From Sphingomonas xanthus (GTDB taxonomy: Bacteria > Pseudomonadota > Alphaproteobacteria > Sphingomonadales > Sphingomonadaceae): 64,000 bases of DNA. The position numbers and the translations under genes were made by a program. The notes under the pieces are model-generated. The model made no database searches. It had not been told where the DNA came from and saw nothing but the letters and a program-made list of their open reading frames with translations. The DNA lies in the NCBI RefSeq assembly GCF_007998985.1, contig NZ_CP041659.1, positions 186,001 to 250,000 of the forward strand, in the 5' to 3' direction. Of this stretch, positions 16,721 through 23,926 are shown piece by piece; position 1 is the first letter of the stretch; each line of letters begins with the position of its first letter.

Positions 16721-17124
16721 CAGCGCCGCCTCACCAACCGTTTACGCAACAACCATCCGCCAAGCGCCAACAGCAGTACCGGCGCCGCCCACAAGGGCCA
16801 AGTCACGGGCTCGACCGGCGGGCGGTAGCTCACCCAGCTCCCATAGCGCTCGACCAACCAGGCCCGAACCTCCGACGGCTTCTCGCCTTCGGCGATCCGC
16901 TGGCGAACGAGCGAGCGCATGTCGCCCGCCATCTCGGCGTCGCTGTCGGCGATCGACTGGCCTTGGCAAACGAGGCAGCGAAGCTCCTCCATCAGCGCCT
17001 TGGCCCTGGCTTCCTGCGCCGGATCAGGAAGCTGGCGGTCGGCCCATTGGGCGGGCGGCAAGCTGCTATCAGCCAAGGCCGGCGGTGCAAGCAGCAATAG
17101 CAATGTCGCAAGCGCCAGTCTCAC
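16720..17124 (-). CDS. ccmH: CcmH/CcmL thiol-disulfide component of heme lyase
   Basis: 134 residues: a signal peptide (RLALATLLLLLAPPALA), a three-helix domain with the redox motif LRCLVCQGQ (reduces apocytochrome CXXCH), and a C-terminal membrane anchor (PLWAAPVLLLALGGWLL). I took the GTG whose GTGA overlaps the ccmG stop because it starts the signal peptide directly; an ATG five codons upstream is the alternative. Confidence 0.92.
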   Translation of the reverse strand: MRLALATLLLLLAPPALADSSLPPAQWADRQLPDPAQEARAKALMEELRCLVCQGQSIADSDAEMAGDMRSLVRQRIAEGEKPSEVRAWLVERYGSWVSYRPPVEPVTWPLWAAPVLLLALGGWLLRKRLVRRR

Positions 17125-17648
17125 TGTACCTGCTCCCATTGGGCGAGCATTTGCGGCAAGTCGTTCGGCGTGATCGGCCCCATATGCTGGTAGCGAATGA
17201 TCCCTTGGCCATCGACGATGAACGTTTCCGGCACGCCCGACGAGCCGAGCGCCAGCTGGACCCGGCTTTCGGGGTCCGACCCGATCCGCTGGAAGGGATC
17301 GCCGTGGGAATCTAGAAAGGCGGCAACATCCTCGGGTCGGTCGCGCACTGCAATCGCATCGATTGGAATTCCCCGGCGCGACAGCTCGAGCAGTAGCGGC
17401 GCTTCCGCGACGCACGGTACGCACCAGCTTGCGAACACATTGATGACCCGCGGGCCACCACCGGCGAAGTCGCTCGACGCCAATGAAGGCTTGCCCGGGA
17501 CCATCGCCGCAAGATGGAAGGCAGGAAGCGGTTGTCCGATCAGCTTCGAGGTGACTTTCGGGTCGGCAGGTACGGAGATGCGCCACGCGACCGCAGCAAC
17601 GAACAGCAGCAGGACAGCCAGCGGTACGAAACGAAGGGCGCGGCTCAT
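17121..17648 (-). CDS. ccmG: CcmG/DsbE periplasmic thioredoxin
   Basis: 175 residues: an N-terminal anchor (FVPLAVLLLFVAAVAW) and a thioredoxin fold with the active site ASWCVPC, preceded by INVF and followed by a cis-Pro region GVPETFIVD. It keeps the apocytochrome heme-binding cysteines and CcmH reduced in the periplasm. The ATG overlaps the ccmF stop (ATGA). Confidence 0.94.
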   Translation of the reverse strand: MSRALRFVPLAVLLLFVAAVAWRISVPADPKVTSKLIGQPLPAFHLAAMVPGKPSLASSDFAGGGPRVINVFASWCVPCVAEAPLLLELSRRGIPIDAIAVRDRPEDVAAFLDSHGDPFQRIGSDPESRVQLALGSSGVPETFIVDGQGIIRYQHMGPITPNDLPQMLAQWEQVQ

Positions 17649-19567
17649 GCGAAAGCCTCTTCGCCCCGAATACGCTGGCGCCGTTCCCGGAATAGTCGAC
17701 CGAGCAAGGCCAACAGGCCGCCTAGCGCAATCATCCCGCCGCCCAGCCAGATCAGCGTGACAAATGGCTTCCACCACAACCGGATTTGCCAGCGCCCCGC
17801 CTCGTCGCGCTCACCGAGCACGGCATAAAGCTGGCCATTCCAGCTCGAATCTATCGCCGCTTCATTCGTCGTGGTCGGCGGCTCCGAGAAAAATCGGCTT
17901 TGCGGGTGGAGCACCGCCACGCCCCCGCCTTTCGATGCCCTCAGTTCGGCCTCGATCGCGGTCCAGTTTGTCCCCGCGATCGGCCGCACGCCCTGGAAAT
18001 CGACAATCCACGGACCGACATTGATCCGCTCGCCTGGCCGGGCGGCTGACAGTGTCTCGCGCGTGAACGCGCTGTCGGACGCCATGCCGAGGATCGCCAC
18101 CGCGACCCCGAGATGCGCCAGCGCCATCCCCCAAGTCGCCAACGGCGTGCGGCGCAACGAACGGCCGACGAGCGGCTGGAGACTCGCCGGGACCAGGCCC
18201 GCCGCGACCGCCAGCCCGAGACGCGGCAACCAGCCAATGTCGGGAGCAAGCAAAAGGGTCGCCACTAGGACCGTGACGGCGACCAGCACACCGGGGGCGG
18301 CGCGTCGAAGCAACGGCTGACGGTCGCGTCGCCATCGCAGCTGTGGCGCGATCATCATCAGGGCTGCGAGCACAAGCGCAAGCGGGCTTGCGACACTGTC
18401 GAAATAAGGCGGACCGACTGACAATTTCTCGCCCGACAAGGCTTCCGCGAGCAGCGGATAGAGCGTGCCGACAAAGACGATGCCGAGGATAACCGACAGG
18501 ATGAGATTGTTGGCAACCAGTCCGCCTTCGCGACTGACCACTTCGAACGGCGCTCCTTCCCGGACGTGGGCGATGCGCAGCGCGAACAATGTCAGCGCGC
18601 CGCCGATATAAATCGCAAGCAAGGCCAAGATGAAGCTGCCGCGTGCCGGATCAACCGCGAAGCTGTGCACCGAGGTCAAAATCCCCGAGCGGACGAGGAA
18701 AGTCCCGACCATGGACATGGAAAAGGCAACCAGCGCCAGCATCATCGTCCAGGCGCGAAGACCACCGCGGGCCGCCAGAACATTGACGCTGTGGAGCAGT
18801 GCGGTCGCAGCCAGCCACGGCATCAGGGAGGCATTTTCAACCGGGTCCCAGAACCACCAGCCACCCCAGCCGAGTTCATAATAGGCCCAGTAACTGCCGG
18901 CGGTGATGCCGATGGTCAGCAGAATCCATGCCGCCAGCACCCAAGGCCGCATCGCCCGCGCGATCGACGGACCGACCTCGCCCCGGATAAGTCCGCCGAC
19001 CGCGAGGCTGAACGCCACGGAAAGCCCGACGTAGCCAAGATAAAGCGTTGGGGGGTGGAAGGCGAGGCCCGGGTCCTGGAGCAGGGGATTGAGCCCACGG
19101 CCGTCAATCGGCGCGGGATCGAGCCGCTCGAACGGGTTGGAAGCGAGCAGCAGGAAAGTGAAAAAGCCCAGCGCCAGCGCCGCTTGCGCGCCCAGCGTCG
19201 CGCCCAGGGTAGGCTCGTCGATCCGACGTTCCAGCGAGGCGATCACCGCGCCAGCCAAGGCCAGCACCATCACCCACAAGAGCATCGAGCCTTCATGATT
19301 TCCCCAAGTTCCCGCGAATTTGTAGATCCAGGGTTTCTGGCTGTGGCTGTTGGCCGCCACCAGCTTAACGCTCATGTCGCTGTCCAGAAACAGCCAGACG
19401 AGCGCCCCGAACGACAGTGCCGTCAACAAACCTTGGGCAATGGCGACCGAGCGAATTGTCCGAAGTGAGCGTCCCTGCTCCCCGCCCAGCCCGCAGGCCA
19501 GTGCCAGTTGCAGCACCGCCAGTGCCGCCGCCATCCACAATGCCCCAAGGCCAAGCTCGGCAATCAC
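17645..19567 (-). CDS. ccmF: CcmF cytochrome c heme lyase subunit
   Basis: Large membrane protein of 640 residues with about fifteen helices and the family signature WGGWWFWDPVENASLMPWL (the WWD heme-handling loop), plus HPPTLYLGYVG. It joins heme from holo-CcmE to apocytochrome c. It begins with GTG, whose GTGA overlaps the ccmE stop. Normal length. Confidence 0.96.
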   Translation of the reverse strand: MIAELGLGALWMAAALAVLQLALACGLGGEQGRSLRTIRSVAIAQGLLTALSFGALVWLFLDSDMSVKLVAANSHSQKPWIYKFAGTWGNHEGSMLLWVMVLALAGAVIASLERRIDEPTLGATLGAQAALALGFFTFLLLASNPFERLDPAPIDGRGLNPLLQDPGLAFHPPTLYLGYVGLSVAFSLAVGGLIRGEVGPSIARAMRPWVLAAWILLTIGITAGSYWAYYELGWGGWWFWDPVENASLMPWLAATALLHSVNVLAARGGLRAWTMMLALVAFSMSMVGTFLVRSGILTSVHSFAVDPARGSFILALLAIYIGGALTLFALRIAHVREGAPFEVVSREGGLVANNLILSVILGIVFVGTLYPLLAEALSGEKLSVGPPYFDSVASPLALVLAALMMIAPQLRWRRDRQPLLRRAAPGVLVAVTVLVATLLLAPDIGWLPRLGLAVAAGLVPASLQPLVGRSLRRTPLATWGMALAHLGVAVAILGMASDSAFTRETLSAARPGERINVGPWIVDFQGVRPIAGTNWTAIEAELRASKGGGVAVLHPQSRFFSEPPTTTNEAAIDSSWNGQLYAVLGERDEAGRWQIRLWWKPFVTLIWLGGGMIALGGLLALLGRLFRERRQRIRGEEAFA

Positions 19568-19986
19568 TCCGCGTCGGCCTGGTTGGCCATTTGCGGCGGC
19601 ATATAGCGTTCGTCATGCTTGGCGAGGATATTGTCCGCCACGAATAGTCCCGCCGGATCCAGCCGCCCTTCCGCAACCACGCCACTGCCTTCCTTGAACA
19701 GGTCGGGCGTGATCCCGCGAAACACAACTGGCGCGGTCGCCTTCCCATCGCTGACGGTGAAGCGCACGGTCAGTCCGTCGGCATCGCGCTTGAGCGATCC
19801 CGGCACGACCATACCGCCCAGCCGCATCGCGCGGTCGGGCGCCGCCTTGCCAGCGGCAATGTCTGCCGGAGTGACAAAATAGGCAGCCCGATCCTGCAGC
19901 CCCCACATGGCGAGCAGCACCGCACCGAGCAGCGCGACTAGTGCCAGAAGGATCAGGATCAATCGCTGATGCTTGGGTTTGACCAT
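19564..19986 (-). CDS. ccmE: CcmE periplasmic heme chaperone
   Basis: 140 residues: an N-terminal membrane anchor (LILILLALVALLGAVLLAMW) followed by an OB-fold domain. The heme-binding histidine lies in ILAKHDERYMPP near the C-terminus. CcmE receives heme from CcmC and hands it to CcmF. Its ATG overlaps the ccmD stop (TGATG). Confidence 0.95.
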   Translation of the reverse strand: MVKPKHQRLILILLALVALLGAVLLAMWGLQDRAAYFVTPADIAAGKAAPDRAMRLGGMVVPGSLKRDADGLTVRFTVSDGKATAPVVFRGITPDLFKEGSGVVAEGRLDPAGLFVADNILAKHDERYMPPQMANQADAE

Positions 19987-20117
19987 CAGCGCTGCCGCTT
20001 CCCCGCTTCGACATCGGCCTCTGCACGGCGCATCGCCAGGTAGGACATGACCAGCAATGCGGCGGTCGCCGCTGCGACGATCGCATAGGCGGCGGCGACA
20101 AAGGTCCACTGGCTCAT
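19986..20117 (-). CDS. ccmD: CcmD heme exporter accessory protein
   Basis: 43-residue single-pass membrane protein (WTFVAAAYAIVAAATAALLVMSYLAMRR), the typical size and topology of CcmD, which helps release holo-CcmE from CcmC. Start and stop both overlap the neighbours (ATGA with ccmC, TGATG with ccmE), which confirms the frame despite the short length. Confidence 0.9.
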   Translation of the reverse strand: MSQWTFVAAAYAIVAAATAALLVMSYLAMRRAEADVEAGKRQR

Positions 20118-20833
20118 TCCCCGGCCCGCCTCATCAGCCGGGCTTCCAGCTTCTGCCGGGCAAGCTCGGTGCGCATGCGCATCAGCGTCACTGCTGCAAA
20201 CAGCGCAGTGAAGCCGATCATCGTCAGCGGCAAGGGCCAGAGCAACTCGGGCGCAATCGTCGATCCGCCGGCTATGCTGATCGACTGGCCTTGGTGGAGT
20301 GTGCGCCACCACAGGACCGAATAATGAATGATCGGCAGGTTGACGGCGCCGACCAGGCCGAACAGTGCTGCCATGCGTCCTTCGCCGCCCCGCTCGCGCT
20401 CGGCCGAGGCCAGGCCGATATATCCGAGGTAAAGGAAGAACAGCACCAGCATCGAGGTTAGCCGCCCATCCCATTCCCACCAAGTACCCCAGGTCGGGCG
20501 GCCCCAGATTGATCCGGTAGCAAGGCACAAGGCCGCGAAGGTCGCACCGGCAGGAGCAATGGCCCGGCCAGCGACTGCGGCCAAGGGGTGACGCCAGACC
20601 AGCTGGCTGATCGCGGCGGCGGCGATCCCGGACCAACCGGCCATGCCGAGCCAGGCGGCGGGCACATGGATGTAGAGGATTCGCACGGTCTCGCCCTGCA
20701 GATAGTCAGGCGGAGTGATCGCCAGACCGCCGACCACGCCCGCCAGCAACAGCACGAGGCCAATGCCGAGCAGCCAGCCCGTAGCGGGCCGGGCAATCTT
20801 CAGAAAACGGGCGGGGTTGGCATAACCGTGCAT
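20114..20833 (-). CDS. ccmC: CcmC heme delivery membrane protein
   Basis: 239 residues, six membrane helices and the tryptophan-rich heme-handling motif WGTWWEWDGRLT (about 125-136), plus YIHVPAAWLGM and HYSVLWWRTLHQ with the two external histidines. It attaches heme to CcmE. It is the first gene of the seven-gene ccm operon here; ccmA and ccmB are not next to it. Confidence 0.95.
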   Translation of the reverse strand: MHGYANPARFLKIARPATGWLLGIGLVLLLAGVVGGLAITPPDYLQGETVRILYIHVPAAWLGMAGWSGIAAAAISQLVWRHPLAAVAGRAIAPAGATFAALCLATGSIWGRPTWGTWWEWDGRLTSMLVLFFLYLGYIGLASAERERGGEGRMAALFGLVGAVNLPIIHYSVLWWRTLHQGQSISIAGGSTIAPELLWPLPLTMIGFTALFAAVTLMRMRTELARQKLEARLMRRAGE

Positions 20834-20876
20834 GGTGGCGTCCCTGCCCCCTAGCCGACCGCGTCCGTTGCTTCAA

Positions 20877-21926
20877 TCAGCCTCGTCCGATCAGCTTTTG
20901 CGCCATCGCGTCGGCAACCGATGCCGGATCCTTGCCTGACGCGGCACTTTCCGTCCAGATCTGCTCCAGGCGGCCGGGTATCGCTTCAATCCGAGAACGT
21001 ACCAGTTCAGGGCCGCCATCGTTCAGATATTCCGTCGAAACGTTGATGATGCCGCCCGCGTTGATGACATAATCAGGCGCGTAGAGGATGCCGCGCGCCG
21101 CGATCCGTTGACCATCTTCGCTGGTCGCAAGCTGATTGTTTGCGCCCCCGGCGACAATCGGCGCATTGAGCGCAGCGATCGATTGTTCGGTGAGGATTGC
21201 ACCCAGTGCGCAAGGACTGACGACGTCAGCCTCCATCGACAGGATATCATCGGGAGACACCACAGTGCCGCCGGTTTCCGCCGCCAGAGCGCTGGCCCTG
21301 GCCGCATCGACATCGGCAACTGACAGGCGAGCACCTTCCGCCGCGGCGTGCCGGGCCACCCCGCCGGCAACGCTGCCGGCGCCCTGCAATGCGATGTGGA
21401 GGCCCTGCAGGCTGTCCTTGCCAAGCGTACGCTTTACCGCCGCCTTGATTCCCAGGAACACGCCAAGCGAGGTGTGCGGGCCAGGATCGCCGCCAACCTC
21501 GCCGCCTTCGGCCGGAAGGCCAGCAACGAAGCTCGTCTGACGGGAAATTTCGATCATGTCGGCAACCGACATGCCGACGTCCTCGGCGGTGACATACTTG
21601 CCGCCAAGCGTGTCGACAGCCTTTCCAAATGCTTCAAGCATTGCAGCCGTCTTCGTCCGGCTTCGGTCGGCCAGAACGACCGCCTTGCCCCCGCCAAGCG
21701 GCAGGCCGGCCATGGCGTTCTTGTAGCTCATCCCGCGAGACAGCCGCAGCGCGTCAGTCAGCGCTTGGGCATCATCCGCATAATGCCACAGCCGCGTCCC
21801 TCCCGCCGCCGGACCAAGATGCGTTGAGTGCATCGCGATAATCGCGCGCAGTCCGCTCTTCTCATCGGTCACGAAATGCACCGCTTCGTGCGCGTCGAAG
21901 TCGGAATAGCCCCAAGGGGTAGTCAT
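20877..21926 (-). CDS. Glu/Leu/Phe/Val dehydrogenase family enzyme
   Basis: NAD-dependent amino-acid dehydrogenase of 349 residues, closest in pattern to leucine/phenylalanine dehydrogenases. It has the substrate lysine region GLPLGGGKAVV, the catalytic TAEDVGMSVADM and the Rossmann LQGAGSVAGGVA. The likely reaction is oxidative deamination of a branched-chain or aromatic amino acid; the substrate cannot be fixed by eye. The start MTTPWGYS was chosen because longer readings run into the tRNA-His gene. Confidence 0.9.
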   Translation of the reverse strand: MTTPWGYSDFDAHEAVHFVTDEKSGLRAIIAMHSTHLGPAAGGTRLWHYADDAQALTDALRLSRGMSYKNAMAGLPLGGGKAVVLADRSRTKTAAMLEAFGKAVDTLGGKYVTAEDVGMSVADMIEISRQTSFVAGLPAEGGEVGGDPGPHTSLGVFLGIKAAVKRTLGKDSLQGLHIALQGAGSVAGGVARHAAAEGARLSVADVDAARASALAAETGGTVVSPDDILSMEADVVSPCALGAILTEQSIAALNAPIVAGGANNQLATSEDGQRIAARGILYAPDYVINAGGIINVSTEYLNDGGPELVRSRIEAIPGRLEQIWTESAASGKDPASVADAMAQKLIGRG

Positions 21927-21961
21927 GGATCGCCCTAACTCACTGTACGGCCAAGGAAAGA

Positions 21962-22039
21962 TGGGGCGACCGACGGGACTTGAACCCGCGACCCTCGGTA
22001 CCACAAACCGATGCTCTAACCAACTGAGCTACGATCGCC
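21962..22039 (-). tRNA. tRNA-His (GTG)
   Basis: Complete tRNA on the reverse strand with anticodon loop containing GTG. It has the histidine identity element: an encoded extra G at -1 facing C73, so the acceptor is eight base pairs (GGCGATCG with CGGTCGCC), followed by encoded CCA. T-arm GCGGGTTCAAGTCCCGT. Confidence 0.95.
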
Positions 22040-22119
22040 ATGAAACGCCTTGGAAGGGGCGCGTCGGCTCCTTAAGGAAGCGGCACCGGCTTGGCAAGCG
22101 ACGCGGGGGACGGAAACGG

Positions 22120-22557
22120 ATGATCAACGATACGATGCGTAAATTTGGCTACCCGGGTTCGCTCGTGCGTGAATATCAGCATTGGGTTGCGCTGGTCCGC
22201 CCGGCGCAGGTGACGCTGGGCTCGCTGGTCGTCGCGGCGAAAGGGCACGCAACGGCGTTCGGGCAGCTCGAACCGGGCGCCTATGCTGAACTGGCCAATG
22301 TCACTGCGGACGTTGAGGGCGCCCTCGCGTCGCTGACGAGCTACGCACGGATCAATTATCTTATGCTAATGATGGTGGATCCGCACGTGCATTTTCATAT
22401 TTTTCCGCGCTATGAAGGCGAGCGCGAGTTGGGCGGCGAGTCTTTTCCGGACCTTGGCTGGCCCGGCCCCCCCGATCTCTCATCGGGGCGCACCGTGCCG
22501 ATGGTCGCGGACAGGATCAGGAACCAGCTGATCGAGGGTTGGGTATCCCATACTTAA
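22120..22557 (+). CDS. HIT family protein
   Basis: 145-residue histidine-triad nucleotide-binding protein with the motif HVHFHIFPRY (about 87-96); the middle histidine would be the nucleophile for hydrolysing adenosine nucleotide derivatives. Substrate unknown. The ATG at 22120 has GGGGGA upstream. Longer in-frame readings start inside the tRNA-His gene and are rejected. Confidence 0.87.
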   Translation: MINDTMRKFGYPGSLVREYQHWVALVRPAQVTLGSLVVAAKGHATAFGQLEPGAYAELANVTADVEGALASLTSYARINYLMLMMVDPHVHFHIFPRYEGERELGGESFPDLGWPGPPDLSSGRTVPMVADRIRNQLIEGWVSHT

Positions 22558-22635
22558 CTACGATTGACAGGCTAGGTTAGGATAAACCTTGCGTGCCGGT
22601 CATTACGGGCGCATTCCGTCATTGGGGAGAAACAA

Positions 22636-23352
22636 ATGACGATTCGACGGGCACGCGGCCACGCCGAAGCTAGTGTGAGCCTTCGCGATCGACTGGTGGA
22701 GGCCGGACTGGAAACCAAGTTTGCCGACCTGCTGGTCGAAATGCCGCATAAACTGGTTCACGTAGAGCCCCGCAGACCCTTTCGCGAACCGGGCGTCGCC
22801 CGTGACGAAGTGATGTTCGTCCGTTCGGGCATCCTGTCCAAATTCAAGAGCGACGGTAGCGGCCGCCGGCAGATTGTCGCGCTGCGGTTCCCGGGCGACG
22901 GCATCCTGCCGCGGGAAGGCACCGCCGACTATGGTATTCAAGCGATCATCCGAAGCGAGGTGATGGTCGGCAAGGCCGAGGATTTCGATCCGCTGGTCGA
23001 GGCCAATCCTGAACTGGCGCGCTTCTTCTGGAAGCTGATCCAGCGGCATAATTCCATTGGCTATGAATGGCTGGTCAACACGGGTCGTCGCGATTCAACC
23101 GCCCGCGTCGCGCATTTGCTGTGCGAAACCGCGGAACGGATGGGGATCGACGTCCGCGAGGATGGGATGGTCAATCCATTCACGCAGCAGCAGATTGCCG
23201 ACATTACTGGCCAGACTTCGGTGAACGTCAACCGCGTCTTCGCGGACTTGGAACGCCAAGGCCTGATCAAGCGGCGCGGCCGGGAGATCTTCTTCAACGA
23301 CTGGAGCGAGATGCGCCGGGTGGCGAGCTTCCAGCCTGGATATCTTCAGTAG
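22636..23352 (+). CDS. Crp/Fnr-family transcription regulator
   Basis: 238 residues: an N-terminal cyclic-nucleotide-binding-like beta barrel (about 25-130, MFVRSGILSKFK and FPGDGILP) and a C-terminal winged helix (about 155-225) with the recognition helix region TQQQIADITGQTSVNVNRVFADL. It lacks the four N-terminal cysteines of true FNR, so it is not an Fe-S sensor. GGGGAGA before the ATG fixes the start. A hairpin after the stop probably ends the transcript. Confidence 0.9.
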   Translation: MTIRRARGHAEASVSLRDRLVEAGLETKFADLLVEMPHKLVHVEPRRPFREPGVARDEVMFVRSGILSKFKSDGSGRRQIVALRFPGDGILPREGTADYGIQAIIRSEVMVGKAEDFDPLVEANPELARFFWKLIQRHNSIGYEWLVNTGRRDSTARVAHLLCETAERMGIDVREDGMVNPFTQQQIADITGQTSVNVNRVFADLERQGLIKRRGREIFFNDWSEMRRVASFQPGYLQ

Positions 23353-23361
23353 GAATATCGG

Positions 23362-23386
23362 GGGGCGGGCCATCCCGCCCCTTACT
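23362..23386 (+). terminator. GC-rich hairpin after the Crp/Fnr gene
   Basis: Perfect 8-base stem GGGGCGGG / CCCGCCCC with a four-base loop, ten bases after the stop codon. It is followed by TTACTT only, so it is a weak intrinsic terminator. It may also serve the tRNA-Val transcript on the other strand. Confidence 0.55.
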
Positions 23387-23415
23387 TGGACGCCGGCCCG
23401 CGTGCCGGACGCGCA

Positions 23416-23490
23416 TGGTGGGCGCGGCAGGGATTGAACCTGCGACCCCACCCGTGTGAAGGGTGTGCTCTACCACTGAGCTACGCGCCC
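23416..23490 (-). tRNA. tRNA-Val (CAC)
   Basis: Complete tRNA on the reverse strand: acceptor GGGCGCG/CGCGCCC, anticodon stem CACCC/GGGTG with loop TTCACAC (anticodon CAC), T-arm GCAGGTTCAATCCCTGC and encoded CCA. Confidence 0.95.
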
Positions 23491-23563
23491 ATGCCGCGTC
23501 GGTCGGGCGCAATTAGGCGAGCCCACCGACCCTGTCCAGCCCGTTGGCGGGCCTTATCCAAAC

Positions 23564-23836
23564 TTATTGGACAGCATCCTTGAGCACCTTGCCGGGCCGA
23601 AATTTTGGCTGAGAGGTTGCCTTAATCTGCATTGGCTCCCCGGTCCGGGGATTGCGTCCCGTCGAGGCCTTGCGGCGGGTGACCGAGAAGTTACCGAATC
23701 CGACGAGGCGGACCTCATCGCCGCGCTTCAGGGTCGAGGTGATCACCTCAAGCATTGTTTCGACTGCCCGGCTCGCGTCATTGCGCGAAAGACCAGCGCG
23801 GTCGGCAACGTGGCCGATGAGTTCTTGCTTGTTCAT
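23564..23836 (-). CDS. hup: HU family nucleoid DNA-binding protein
   Basis: 90 residues, exact HU length, with MNKQELIGHVADRAGLSRNDA, the GDEVRLVGFGNFSV core and the DNA-clasping arm RKASTGRNPRTGEPM. It binds and bends DNA as a dimer. It lies downstream of lon, the order also seen in E. coli (lon-hupB). Confidence 0.97.
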   Translation of the reverse strand: MNKQELIGHVADRAGLSRNDASRAVETMLEVITSTLKRGDEVRLVGFGNFSVTRRKASTGRNPRTGEPMQIKATSQPKFRPGKVLKDAVQ

Positions 23837-23926
23837 GCGTTACAGCTCCCGGTTCGGTGCAGCGGGACTCGCTGCCCGGCAAAGAACCGCCCTTTTAAGG
23901 CAATTTCCGGGCACTAAGTCAAAGCC

